Source: Akebia trifoliata
Lineage: Eukaryota > Streptophyta > Magnoliopsida > Ranunculales > Lardizabalaceae
Direction: 5' to 3'
NCBI GenBank assembly: GCA_017979445.1
Contig: CM030706.1
Span: 5,993,595 to 6,057,594 of the forward strand
Length of the DNA: 64,000 nt
Below, in pieces: positions 13,801 to 25,150 of this stretch (its first letter is position 1; each line of letters begins with the position of its first letter). The notes under the pieces are model-generated. The model did no database searches and had not been told where the DNA came from. It saw only the letters and a program-made list of their open reading frames with translations. The translations under genes were made by a program, and so were the position numbers.

Positions 13801-14621
13801 ATAATATTAGTATTTTTTTTCCCTCGAGACTTATTAATGAAACTTGTTGATGGTTTCAGCACATTCGATGGAAGAAGCTGAGGTACTATGTGACCGACTT
13901 GGAATATTTGTGGACGGAAGCTTGCAGTGCATAGGAAATCCTAAAGAGGTAAATTATTTACATTCATAATATTAGTTCGAGTAATTGATTTATGCGTAAA
14001 ATCATAGTGACAAAGTCGGGGGTTTGGGAATAATTCGGCAAGGCAAAGCTTTGGAAAAAGTCTGAAAAACATTGGATAAATTAAAAAGTAAATGATTGTT
14101 TCAAATTTTAAAAATGTAAAAAAAAAAATTATTTTATATGTCAAATGAAAACAACAGTACTTAAAAAATGCTAAAAATAATCTGTCGTTTAAATCATTTA
14201 AATCAATGATTAAATCGACAACTCTTAAAATGTTGATTTAATTGCGATTTTTTTTTCATGTTTTGGGGTAAATATGCATAAAATGTGTACGAGTTCTTAT
14301 GTATGTTGTGGTCAATAACAGCTAAAGGGTAGATATGGAGGATCATATGTGTTTACAATGACAACATCGGCGGGTCAAGAGGAGGAGGTAGAGAGCTTGG
14401 TACACAGGCTCTCTCCTAGTGCGATCAAAATCTATCACATATCCGGAACCCAAAAATTCGAGATGCCAAAGCAAGAGGTCAGAATTGCAGATGTATTTCA
14501 AGCAGTTGAGAAGGCAAAGAGGAAGTTTACAATACACGCGTGGGGTTTGGCTGATACCACCTTGGAAGATGTCTTCATCAAGGTTGCTCGAAGTGCTCAA
14601 GCATTCAACACGCTTTCATGA
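1819..14621 (+). CDS. ABCA7: ABC transporter A family half transporter (ABCA7/ATH-type), 18 exons
   Basis: ABCA half transporter, probably a lipid or fatty-acid exporter in endoplasmic reticulum or other membranes; role inferred from the Arabidopsis ABCA2-12 clade. Exons: 1819-1896, 5789-6170, 6285-6364, 6555-6699, 7851-7970, 8065-8189, 9129-9287, 9394-9556, 9635-9760, 9847-9930, 10537-10904, 11023-11223, 11868-11977, 12112-12196, 13313-13441, 13535-13640, 13860-13948, 14322-14621. They join in frame to 2850 nt, 949 aa, close to the family's usual 900-950. All introns are GT-AG with consistent phases. One membrane segment lies near residues 31-55, then a Cys-rich luminal loop, then the remaining membrane segments at about 390-590. 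The nucleotide-binding domain has Walker A GPNGAGKT (665-672), a Q-loop PQHD, signature YSGGM (766-770), Walker B VVYMDEP (786-792), D-loop GLDP and switch His in THSMEEAE (about 822). All catalytic motifs are intact. The start is the first ATG of [10 protein letters not shown]; upstream in-frame codons lack an ATG. The symbol is by resemblance; ABCA2-6 are possible. Confidence 0.93.
1897..5788 (+). other. Intron 1 of the ABCA gene, 3.9 kb, with TE relics
   Basis: This large first intron has no exon that I can support. It contains a 27-bp unit starting AAGGCCTTTTCGG repeated at 2239 and 2293, hAT-like terminal sequence GGGGGCGGAGCCAGG near 2986, and two AGAAGC-rich MITE-like relics between about 5240 and 5540. 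The remainder is AT-rich. Confidence 0.6.
7121..7212 (+). mobile_element. tRNA-derived SINE with 13-bp target site duplication
   Basis: A 92-bp insertion in intron 4 of the ABCA gene. It carries a pol III A box TAGCTCAGTTGG (7133-7144) and B box GGTTCATGTCC (7178-7188), then an A-rich end. It is flanked by a perfect direct duplication AGTGGTCCCAAGG at 7108-7120 and 7213-7225. The perfect duplication argues for a fairly recent insertion. It could equally be a retroposed tRNA relic. Confidence 0.82.
7239..7717. mobile_element. Non-autonomous hAT MITE, 17-bp perfect terminal inverted repeats
   Basis: Termini TAGGGCTGCAACTTGGG (7239-7255) and its exact reverse complement (7701-7717) bound a 479-bp element in ABCA intron 4. 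The flanks AGATGATC and AGATGAGC match at 7 of 8 positions, the 8-bp duplication expected of hAT transposases. The interior is rich in GGGTTGGG and ACCCAACCC and has no coding capacity. It sits 13 bp from the SINE duplication. Confidence 0.85.
8807..8926. mobile_element. Short palindromic MITE in ABCA intron 6
   Basis: Arms at about 8821-8857 and 8876-8914 share CACCAACTTTTGCTAA in inverted orientation. The outer ends resemble GAG-T-CTATT, like the element at 60628-60970, so both may be one family. It would fold into a hairpin of roughly 35 bp. Confidence 0.6.
10142..10361. mobile_element. MITE with 15-bp perfect inverted termini CATGGTTTAAAATAT
   Basis: A 220-bp element in ABCA intron 10. 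CATGGTTTAAAATAT at 10142-10156 is exactly mirrored at 10347-10361. The inside has repeated CGGT, GATAC and TATCGG words. The related but diverged element at 18853-19022 has termini CATGGTTTTAAA. No clear target duplication. Confidence 0.7.
11290..11700. mobile_element. Degenerate retroelement-like fragment in ABCA intron 12
   Basis: This part of intron 12 contains ACGTGGTTCGGCTGTGTGCC, a kind of sequence common in plant non-coding retroelement relics, followed by a sequence unrelated to the gene. No terminal repeats or coding region could be defined. Borders are approximate. Confidence 0.3.
12640..13188. mobile_element. MITE with GAGCAACT-CAACC termini in ABCA intron 14
   Basis: The left end AGAGCAACTACAACC pairs with the right end GGTTGGAGTTGCTCT. 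The inside repeats words such as TCTCTAAATTTAGAGA on both strands, so the element is extensively self-complementary. A related copy is at 61228-61636. The target duplication is not clear. Confidence 0.65.
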
Positions 14622-17600
14622 TCATTCCATATGAATTTTGTACTATTTGTTATTTCTTTAGATTTTTTTTAAGCGACCGAAGTGTGTGTATAATATTATT
14701 GACAATCATGTAGCGTGAGTTACTTGTATCCTGATATATGATTCTTATTATATTTTTTTTGAAGTTGAGACTCTCCGTTCCCATCTTGGAATTATGCATC
14801 AAAATTTTAAAACAATCATCATTTTCTCTCTATTGTGACTTGCAATATGTCTTTGAAAGAGTTCTCTGAGCTTTAGCTTTGCCAAACACAATGCCTGGGA
14901 TTTCTTCTCTCCGAAAACTGTACCTCTTCGTGCAAACCCTTTTGACGATAAAGTTGTATTTTAATTTTGTATGTATAGACAGTGATGTATGAAAATTTTG
15001 TAACTATTTTTCGTGGGATATGTATTGAGTCTGGCTAGTCTGACTATGTTTTGCAAATCCTTCGACGGTTATGGATGTTGGCCTTTATGGGTGCATGTGC
15101 AAATTCATATTATATGTCAATCTTGTTGGTCCATGTGCATCATTGTCCTTTTTTTTTAATCGTGATTTTTTGACTTGAAAATTTTCACTCAGTTTGGACG
15201 TGGCAAGGAAAACGATCAATGGTTCTGTGCCCTTGCCACGTTACTGAGTAAAAAATTTCGAGTAAGAAAATCATTGGCGTTGGTGCTTAATCAGCTACAT
15301 AGACCCTGAATCCGAGCTCTTGGGGGTTCGATTTAAGTGGACTTAATGACCTAATTTGAGTCTAATTAGACGTCGATTGGAGTTATTGGATTTTTTTTAC
15401 TACGGATTTGTATTCCTTTGTTTTTATGCATGGTTTTAAAATCAAGTATCTCATCTCATATCCTCCTCCCTCAAGATATCGAATTGATGGTCTCTCGTAA
15501 ATATTGAGTTCACTCATCTAAATTACCTCATTTGGAACGAGTCAAATTGTTTAATTGGTTTATATAAATATCTATTTATAAATTAAAACACAACAATGGA
15601 TCCCACTCCAACTACAATTATGAGAAATAAATGTCCTACTCAACTGCAATTATCTCCCCCCCTCCCTCTTCGATAATATCCCTCTAACTTTACAATCATT
15701 CCTCTTTTACCTCTTAATCCCAAAGAGGATTTAAAATTTAAGACTATCATCTTCAATAATATCCCTTTTTTACCTATCATCTTCTCCCCTCTTCAATTAT
15801 ATTATTTTTCCTTTCTTCCCTCTTTTTTAATGGTACTCCTCTAATTTTACTATCTTTCCTATTTTACCCTTTTAACCTTAAAGAGGATGTTTATGTCGTA
15901 GGTACAGACAAATTTTAGTATATCTATATAATAAAACACAACGATAGGTCCTACTCTAATTACATTTATTGGGGATAAATGTCCTACTTAGTTAGAATTG
16001 TCTTTCCTTGTCACCCACCCTCCTTCAATAATATCCTTTTAACTTTACTATCTTTTCTTTTTTACCCCCTTAACCCCAAAGATGATTTAAAATTTGAGAT
16101 AAAAGAAGGAGTTCATACAATCCCACTTTATTGTCTTTTCTCTCTTCCCCCAGTTTTATAATAATACTCCTTCTAACTTTATACCCTTCTAAATTTACTT
16201 TTTTTTCTCTTTAACCCCTAAATTGAGGCAAACTCTAGTTTATTAATATATTATGAGAGCTTTTATTAACAAACCAACTTTTCCTTGTAGCACAACAATA
16301 TATATGACATCATTCATTTAAGTTTTTAAGGATTAGTATGTTGTAAGTAAAAGTTGGTGTGTGCCGATATAATCTTCGTATATTATTTATATTTAAACAA
16401 CTATAAAATCTTATTTCTATTGAAAATATTTAAAACTAAAAAAATCCAATTGACCCAAGTCCATAGTTTCAAAATATTGGATGATTCATCTTGGATTCCA
16501 AATGAATCAATGTGATGGACTAATGACATCATCTCCCATGGTAACCTCCACGACGGGGATGCCTAGCACATGCTATCTGAGTCTAGGACTAGATTTTAAA
16601 CCATGGTTAAAACTTAAAAATGTATACAAGTTTATGAGAATATTATTGATAAAAAAGGTATGATCAAAATCATGAGTCACCCAATCGTGATTCCAATAAT
16701 ATATATCCCCACGATCAATAGTAATAAAAAGCTCTGTTTTTTATTATTTATAAAGTCCCGTTTAAAATGAGTTTGAAACTTCAAGGATTAAAACAATAAA
16801 AAAAAAACTTGTCTTTCAAATAATAATAAAACACATTCTTACGATTTAAACTCGTTTTTTACGTTTTAAACACTTTTTTTTAAATAATAAAAATAATGAA
16901 ATCCCATATTTTGTATGTCGGCGACGCCTATGATTTATTTCTATAGTCTCATGGTTGTTTGTGATTTAATCGTAAATGTTCTTTAATATGAGATTTGATG
17001 ATAATGTCTTGATGTTAGGCTTTTCTTTTTAATTTTTTCTATAATAGCTTATTATGCTGTTTTAAACCTGTATTCTGACTTGGTGACTATGCTATGAACA
17101 AACCCGATTGTTGGATTTCATGTTTTGACAGTCGGGATAATGTGTTTTTCGATGAGTCATTTTTCACGAGTTCTTTGATTACTTATTAATCATATTGGGC
17201 TGATTTTAACAGATCCATACCCACTAGAAATGAGTTCGGATCTGGTTAGGTTTGGGTCAAATTTGACCCAATATACACCCTTACTTTTACTCACTATTTC
17301 TCCACGTGGCATTATAATATTTGGATGTAATTCAATTAATTTTTTTTTTCTAAATATGTAATCTTGTCTTGAAATGGAAAAGATTGGTGATTTTTAAAAT
17401 CACCCATTTGTTCTTGGGCTTGGAAACCAATTTTCCACTTATGGTCCATTATAAAAATGCCCAAATTCGATAGCTAGAAACAACTAATTAGGTTTCTTTT
17501 CAATTCTTTCTTTATAGATTTGGTTTTCTATATTTAGAAGATCTACTCACTATCTTTATCTATAATTTGATGACACCTTCGTGGAATCAATCTATCTATG

Positions 17601-17692
17601 AAAACCACCCAACAGCCTCTCTTTCTTGTTTTTTATATTCTCCTCATAGAGCTTATTTTAAGTGTATTTTCATTTTGATCTTTCAGTTAAAA
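14622..17692. other. Intergenic region with duplicated CT-rich repeat
   Basis: No gene is seen. Between about 15560 and 16240 a block beginning with ATAAAACACAACRATRG and containing CTCCCTC-type and AACCCCAAAGA words occurs twice in direct orientation (about 15583 and about 15933). TCTATATAATAAAACACAA near 15922 resembles some plant Helitron 5' ends, but no hairpin and CTRR end was confirmed. The rest is AT-rich. Confidence 0.45.
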
Positions 17693-20166
17693 ATGGTTAA
17701 AATCTCTTTGGCCTTTTGTTCTATTTTCATTCTTTTTTTGCTCTTGTTAATGTTTCTCTAGCAAGAAAAGAAGTTGGGATCTATGAGCTTAAAAAGGGAA
17801 ATTTTTCTGTCAAATTCACCAACTGGGGTGCAACTATCATGTCTCTTATTGATAAGCAAGGTCTTATTTTATTTTATTTTTAAAATAATTTTTTAAAAAT
17901 GTTTTTAGTGGTGAAAATTGGTTTTGGTGTAAAATGTTGATTTTTATTTGTTTTTTAATTTTATTTTTCAGGAAATTTAGCTAATGTTGATCTTGGGTAT
18001 GATTCCATTGGAGATTATGTGGTGAGAGATTGTCTTTGTTTTTCATTCTTCTTTAATGTGATTTGTATCATTTCAAAATGTTTTATCAAAGACGAACTTT
18101 AGGTTCTGCCAAGCAAAATTTAGTCGAAAACTAATATTTGGCCATACCAAAAATTGCTTTTGGCATGGTTGAGGTTATTCCAAGATTAAATATGACCTGG
18201 CCAAAGGTAAGATTCAACCTGATTTAAAATTCCCTTTGAAAGTGGCCTTTGAGCTATGTTGTTATTTGACTGATGGGATTTAAAGTCTTTTAAAAAATAC
18301 CTTAGGTCAAGCTCATTTTCGAGAGGTTCTTGATGCTCTCGGACTTGACCTAGGCAAATATGGAGTGTCTATAAAAATGATACAAAGTACTTCGATGGAA
18401 TCATCTGATGAGTTGCAAATAGAATAAAAAAAAGTCTATTTAAATTGAATGGAGACATTTATCAATTAGTCACTAATGAAGGTAGAAATACACTTCATGA
18501 TAATTTTCGAAAATACTTGTAGACAATTCTTAATTTCTTTCCAATTTCATAATTTAATATTTAATTAGATCTTTTTTTTTTTTTTTCAAAATTTTAGGTG
18601 GGCACAAAGGGTTTAGTGATGTGATTTGGACTGTGAGTGAGTATAAAAAAGGTGATCATCTCCCTAGCATCCAATTCACCTATCATAGCTTTGATGGTGA
18701 AGAAGGTAATCTTTTAATAATAATTTCTTTCAAATGTTAGATAGATTAGTACATATTATTAAAATCAAAATCTTATCTAAAAAATTCGGATCGATTAAAC
18801 AAATCTTACTCTATTTAATTTTATCTAAAGTCATGTCTTCTGTTAATTATATCATGGTTTTAAAATTTGTTTTGGCGTCTCATCTCGTTCAACAATGAGA
18901 AAAATGAACTGTGTTTTTAAATCTCGTCTGATACACTTGACTAGTCTATTTGTCTCGTTTGTGGATGATACCGACATGTATAAGACGAGTCGTCTTGATC
19001 TCAGACGAGATTTAAAACCATGCCTTCTATCCCTTCTCACTACCTCACTAGTTTAGATTGGTTGAATCTTGGGTTGATTTGTTTCTTCTACAAACCTATT
19101 AGACTCAATAGATTTTGCATTTTGGTGTCTTAATCTCAATTTTAAATTATGAGCGATAGTCCCACATTGTCTGGATATCATGACCTTGTGCTATATATAA
19201 ATCTGGGGCAATCCTCATCGTACAAGCCAATTTTAGGCGGATGAATTAGGCCCACGGGCTTCTACATAAATCTCGTCAAGTTGATTAGAAATTTGGCCGA
19301 GTTGATTCAATTGGATTTTGAGGTGCCTAAGCCCCCAAACTTGATGGAGTCACTCAACTCAAAATATGCTAAATATTTCTATTTATTTAAAAATATTAAT
19401 TTTTATTTTTTTAAATATTTATAAATTTAATGTTTTTTATTTAACTACTCTGAGTCGACTCACGAGTTGTTAACTTGACACAACTGGTTGCTCATTGGAG
19501 TTGTAAAGATAGTTCTAAAATTTGAAAACTCAACTCATCTGTTCATTGAGTCAACTTGGATGATCACATTAAAAATACATTACTTTTATAAATATTTTTA
19601 TTTATATTGGTCCCCTGTTAAATTTCTTTCCCGACTCAGGTGCATTTTCTAGATGGGTCAAGCTGAGTTGATGCATTGAGAAATATTTTTCCAAGTCAAC
19701 TTGGTATGGTGGTTCCAATGAGTTACCTCAAAATCCAATATGCTCAAGACGACTTGACTAAGTTTTGAGTCAGCTTTACGAGTTTTAAAATTATAATTGC
19801 AGATGATAGTTTGAGTCTGACTTAGGTGCTGTTTGTTAAACTGAAAAAAATAAGTGCTGAATAGCATAAGCGTTGAATTTAAGTGCTAAAAAAGTTGTTT
19901 GTTTAGATGTAGAATCATGTTTGTTACACATTGCTGAAATTGGTAAATTATCTTTTTTAAAGGTAGCAGAGGAATCTGATATCAATCAGGTAACAAGTTG
20001 AAGAATGTGCTTGAGAAGCGTGGGATTATTTATGGGCCCCATGCTGGACTATGTTTGGAGATTCCCTGATTCAGTAAATCATCGTAACTTTCTTTCATAG
20101 GTTGTGAATCCAGGGGAGACTTACCAGCATTTTATGCTGAATAGCTTCACAATTAAGTACGATTGA
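17693..20166 (+). pseudogene. Aldose 1-epimerase (galactose mutarotase) pseudogene
   Basis: The functional family interconverts alpha and beta anomers of glucose or galactose; plant members often carry a signal peptide. Here a hydrophobic leader starts MVKISLAFCSIF at 17693, then shifts frame and hits TAG at 17759. The family sequence resumes as KEVGIYELKKGNFSVKFTNW (about 17767-17860). Further exons read GNLANVDLGYDSIGDYV (about 17971-18020), NDTKYFDGII followed by two TGA codons where the family has the conserved GR of VGRVANRI (about 18376-18410), then VANRI to NTLH, then GHKGFSDVIWTVSEYKKG (about 18600-18700). Mid-gene exons are missing. A C-terminal remnant with GPHAGLCLEI, a frameshift, FPDSVNHRNF, an in-frame TAG and VVNPGETYQHFML ends at TGA 20164. 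Several independent lesions make it non-functional. Confidence 0.82.
18853..19022. mobile_element. MITE, 12-bp inverted termini CATGGTTTTAAA
   Basis: A 170-bp element in the aldose epimerase relic. CATGGTTTTAAA at 18853 is mirrored by TTTAAAACCATG ending at 19022. Inner TCTCGTC and GACGAGA words are also inverted. It belongs with the element at 10142-10361 by terminal sequence. Confidence 0.6.
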
Positions 20167-20289
20167 AATGTAACGTCGTTAACAAGAACTTTTTAAGCTA
20201 CAGAGTTGAGTTTGAGATTACTTTGAAGGTCCAACTTATTAATTGTTTTTTTTTTCTTTTCTTTAGGATGGCTTCCACTCGATAAATTC

Positions 20290-20836
20290 TAGGGGTGCAA
20301 GTTGGTCCGGTTCAAACTTAGAATCGAACCAAACCGATAGTTTTGGATTGATTTGGAACAAGTTGCGGTTTAGTTCTAGGTTTAGAAAATGGAGAATCGA
20401 TCAATTTCGTTTGTTTCCAATTCAAGTCTTGCATAGAAACAAACGTTATATAATAACTAAATAAATAAATTTATTCACTTCTTATGGATTATTTTAGGAG
20501 TTAGGACGTAGATTAAATTTATTCAGTTCAAGCCTTGAGTAAGGGATAAATTAATGATTTTTTTGTTTTTATGAATAGATTAGTGATTTATAATATAAAT
20601 TTTTTGTTTATTATTTATTTATTAAAAATATGCTGTTTCTAACTAAGTTTATAGAATATTGGCAATCCATGGAACCAAATCAAACCAAACCGACCTTAGT
20701 TTGATTTGGGTTGGTTGGGTTTGGTTTTATTGGCATTTCGGTTCAGTTCTGATTCTTATTTTGTGGAACCGACCTATGTCGGCCTAGTTTCAATTTAGCC
20801 ACAAACCGAATTGAACCAAACAGAGTTGCACCCCTA
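20290..20836. mobile_element. Non-autonomous hAT MITE with TAGGGGTGCAA termini
   Basis: TAGGGGTGCAA (20290-20300) and TTGCACCCCTA (20826-20836) are exact inverted termini of a 547-bp element. Flanks ATAAATTC and GTAAATTG match at 6 of 8 positions, consistent with an old hAT duplication. The inside is built from CGGTTYRGTTC and GAACCAAACC words and has no open reading frame. Terminal similarity links it to the 7239-7717 element. Confidence 0.75.
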
Positions 20837-21839
20837 GTAAATTGGAAATCTTTAGGGTTTTACCCTTCTTCACTTGATTCTTGTGAGCTCTTGGGCACTG
20901 TTCAGGCAAATTGGGATTTCTACACTATCAAATGTTGTCACAAGGGTATTTTGATCATCTTCAGGAGAAAAAAAAAACATGGGTTGGTTCTAAATTGCGG
21001 TTGACTTGGGAATAGCCCATGAAGTAGTTGTAAGGGCTTAATGTCGGGTTTAACGTGCAATCAAAATTTTTTTTTCTTCTCATTTTTAAATATTTTTGAC
21101 AAACTAGTCGAGTTAGATCATGGGAATTAGCTTGAGTGTCACACGGGTGCTAGGTAACAAGGGATTAGGTCCGTGACATTAAGGTACATTGCTCATCACT
21201 GAGAACAACCCGTTGTCATGGCAACGAGCTGATGAGTTAAATAGGTATATTTTACCAATTTGAGGACTAGTATGCTTAGAACCAAAACCGACAATGTACT
21301 TCATTTTTTTAAAAATTTTTGTATTAAAACAAGTAGTCAATAGAAATCAAGATAACGAGTTTCAATTTCAATCAAGTATCGATTAATTAGGTTTGTTTAA
21401 CATAGATTTAGATTGTTGAAGCATTGTGATCCCCCTAACTTGTCCACAACGTAAAATTTATGCCAATTCTACAAATTCAATTGTCCCCACATTCTCTTTA
21501 TATAAATAAATAAATAAATAAAATATGTGATCCATCGGATGATTGCGACTTATTGGATTTATTTATTTGATTGTTGGACATACAAGTTCATAAACTAAGC
21601 ATACCTCAGTTGTAACTCCTATCGCCAATGTAGCTTGCCCATTCAATTTAAAACTCACACACTATATATGTCACTCATACTCTATACAAAGCATTTGCAT
21701 CCTTAAAAAGGCCTTAATCAAAAGTCTATAATACAAAAATCTATGTTTCTTCTCCTTAGTTTATTCTTGATCTTTATCAGTCTCTTTATAGAACATATTT
21801 TTTGGGCTTTCTTTCACTTGGGTTTAATCAATTGGGGTT
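20837..21839. other. Intergenic, AT-rich, no gene seen
   Basis: No coding region, RNA gene or complete mobile element could be recognised. A TAAA microsatellite of about 4-5 units lies near 21505. Confidence 0.5.
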
Positions 21840-22419
21840 ATGGGAAATTGTATGGGGAAGGAAGTTACTATGGCCAACCAACCAGTTGGAATTGTTGGAC
21901 CGCTTATTGGTTCGCTACCACCTCTTTTTTTTTTTTTTTGTTGGAAATTTGAATTGTTGAATTGGATTTTAAATTTGTATTTGAAGTTATTGAAATTTGT
22001 TTATATGTTTGATTTCATATAAGCAGTTAATGGGATCCAAATTTGTCCTCTTGAGGAAAATTCTAAAGCTGTTATCAAGAATAATTATCTGTTCCTTCCA
22101 AAAGAGGGAAAGGTAATCCTATCTCATAATGATCTTTCTTTTGTTAACTATATAAAGTTATGTTTCTATTAGAAGCATAGAAATGAATGATTCAATTAAC
22201 TTGAATTGTAATAATTGTGTGTCAATGGATGGCATTGTGAATGAAGATAAGGCTTTACATGATGCAAAGAATAAATCAATAAATAAAAAGAGTCGAGATT
22301 AGGTGGATCTGACGTGAAAAAGAATACCAATGAGGAGGATTCGAAGAGAGATAAATATGAGAGAGGATTTTCTTCATGTAGAATGTGTGTTAGGATTGCT
22401 CTAATAATAGAATGGGTCG

Positions 22420-22579
22420 TGATAATTTGGCGCCCCCTCTGTCATATGCCCCACACAGAACCATAGATCATTTGTCTCGGGATACACAAGAAAAGATTTA
22501 TGTTTCTACGTATCTTGAGGCAAATGATCTACAGTTCTGTGATGGGGGGCGTATGTTAGAGGGAGGTGTCAAAAAATCA
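22420..22579. mobile_element. Palindromic MITE, about 160 bp
   Basis: The left arm TGATAATTTGGCGCCCCCTC pairs imperfectly with a right arm ending GAGGGAGGTGTCAAAAAATCA; the inner AGATCATTTGTCTCGGGATAC is mirrored by GTATCTTGAGGCAAATGATCT. The inner AGAACCATAGATC word recalls relics at about 28770-28950 and 48827-48969. It lies in an intron of the kinase relic. Confidence 0.6.
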
Positions 22580-23607
22580 TTAGTCTAATATAATATATTT
22601 ATAGGCAAAAAGGGTATAAAATGACTAAAATGCCCGTATCATTCAATGACCCGTAATTTACCTTATGGTTTTGATAAAATGTGTTGAATAAGCGATTGTA
22701 TGGGTTGACTTATCCATTGACCATGATTTGCCACCTCACACATGATGTATCTATCTAGCATACACATGGACCAACTCATTTTACAGCGTCTACAACCATC
22801 ATATACGAAATCCAATAATGATCAAGTGACCACTAACCTCGTTTGCCTAGCCAAATAATATATATTATATTTATATTATCTTTATTAAATCGAGTGAGGT
22901 TGAATTGGATTGTTTCAAAAATATTGATTTTTCTAGATCAGTACATACCATATTGTATGGAATCTGAACTTAAAATAATAGATCCGATCAGTTATGATTC
23001 TAATAAATTTCTTATCGTATTGGGACCAATTTGGTACCAATCCATTGACAACACAAAATTTTGTTGTAAGGGTTTGAGAAATTTGTCCTCTTAGAGGGAA
23101 TCGAATCTTGATTCAAAGAGAATTAAAACTAAAACTACTTTTTTATTATTATTTTAACTATACCATCCTACAGAATTTGGGAATCGAGATGTTCTCTTTA
23201 TTGTTAGTGCAAACTTTTAAGAGTATGCAGATTCAAATAAATGGTACTTAATTGTAACTTGAAGGTAAATTCGTTATAATCCAAATACATTTTTATAGGA
23301 TATATCATCTCACCTGCCCCTGAGGATCAACTACTTCCAATTGTGAACAAGAAAGAAACAGAGTTGTATACCATTAAGATCAATATCTTTTCTTATAGTC
23401 CTTGAAGGCGGCAACCTAGAGATTTAACAATAAGAACTTTATCGGCCAAGGTGGTTTAGGAGACATTTATAGAGGTTGGATTGATTGTAACACAATGACC
23501 GCAGCTAAACCAGGGATGGGACTTGCAATTGCCGTAAAGAAACTCAGAATGGAAGGAGTACAAGGACACATGGAGTGGCAGGTCACCTCTCTCTCTACAT
23601 ATATATA

Positions 23608-24037
23608 GGGTGGCGTTTGGAGCCCCTAAAGACAGCCAAACATTTTTGCAATATATGGGTTGAAATTTTGGAACAAACTGATTTTTTGTGAGGATAATCT
23701 TTGTAACGATGAGACCATCATCACCAAAAATCAGCTTATTCTGAAATTTCTAACCCCATCAAAGGTGGTTTACAAAAAACGGATGGATGAGATCATCCTC
23801 ACCAAAAATCAACCAATTCCAAAACTTCTAACCCATCAAAAGTGGTTTACAAGAAACGGACGGTCCACTGTTCTTTAACTTGTAAATTAGGGTTAGAAGT
23901 TTTGGAATGAACTGATTTTTGGTGAGGATGATCTCTTCACCATAGAGATCATCCTCACAAAAAATCAGCCCGTTCTGAAACTTGTAACCCCTATTTTGAA
24001 AAATATTTGGCTCTCTTTAAGACCCCGAACGCTTCCC
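23608..24037. mobile_element. Double-hairpin MITE flanked by (TA)n, outlying copy
   Basis: Begins GGGTGGCGTTTGGAGCCCC after TATATATA and ends CGAACGCTTCCC before a TA run. The inside contains the family module GAGGATGATCTC with its inverted partner GATCATCCTC and the spacer word GGACGGTCCAC. It is diverged from the array copies at 33-42 kb and lies within the kinase relic. Confidence 0.75.
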
Positions 24038-24884
24038 ATATACATATATACATTTACATATCAGCTGATGTTGTGTTTAATGTTACAGACTGAATTGACA
24101 TTTTTGAGCCAATTCAACCATCCCAACGTGGCGAAGCTTTAAGGATACTGTTTAGAAGGCAGAAACCGCCTTCTTGTGTACGAGTACATGGCGAGAGGAA
24201 GCTTATCTTGTGTGAGGTCAGTGTCAACGAACATTCATATATAGATAACCGAACCCAAAATTGATCACATAGTTCTAAAATTGTTCATTCCCCACCCAAC
24301 AATTAATTCTATGGTGTTCCATCCTCACCGATTTCTTGATCTTTACATACAATTTAACAAGTTATTCATTCTTAAAGTGTCCTAACTAAGGTTGCACATA
24401 ATATCCTGCATTAATGCGGTCATACTTTGGGAAATGTTTTTTGCAAGATAGAGAGTGGGTCTGGCCTAAGTTGGAGTAGGAGAATTAAAGTTGTTATTGC
24501 AGTGGCAAAGGGTTTAGCTTACCTACACACAGCCAGAAAGCCAGTCATTCATCGAGATCTTAAAGCTTCCAACATTCTCCTCGACTTGGTGAGCTTGGAT
24601 TCCGTTCTTCTTCAGTTTTTTTTCTTTCTCGCTTGCCACTAGTTAGTAATTAGTAGATGAAGATGGATTTTGATCCCAAATCATGACATAACACTCACAA
24701 ACTTTAACCAACTTTGCATGCTAGCAACTTTATTTTGGACTCTTTTCATTTTGCCGCATCACAATAAATCCTCAATTGTGCCTGTGTAATGCGGGATGCA
24801 AATCAAATCAGCCATCACAAGTTCCAATGAAATTTTTGTAATTATTTAGGTTTTAACTTATTTGGGTTTAAATTTAATTTTTAT

Positions 24885-25150
24885 AGTTAGGAGTGAACAA
24901 GGGAATCATACCCTTAAGAAGTGGAGTCGTATTTTTAAAGAGCAAGCCAGAGAAATACTCTGGTTCTATTCTTGTTCTACCAGGCTCAGAGCCTGTACCT
25001 TGAAAGCCCTATCAAAAAAGGAGAACTGCTTCACGGTCGCTAGCTGGGCCCATACCCAGTAGGATAAAACGAGTCACCTTACTTAGTGTACCTTCCCTAA
25101 ATCGGCCTTTCTTTCCTTCCCCCTCCACTCTAAGACTCACTCGCTCGAAT
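24885..25150. other. Unrelated segment replacing a kinase exon; origin unknown
   Basis: The block from about AGTGAACAAGGGAATCATAC to CACTCGCTCGAATGTGG is less AT-rich than its surroundings, resembles none of the local repeats and occupies the place of the missing kinase activation-segment exon. Its base use suggests possible organellar (mitochondrial) DNA, but no organelle gene was recognised. This is a guess. Confidence 0.25.
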
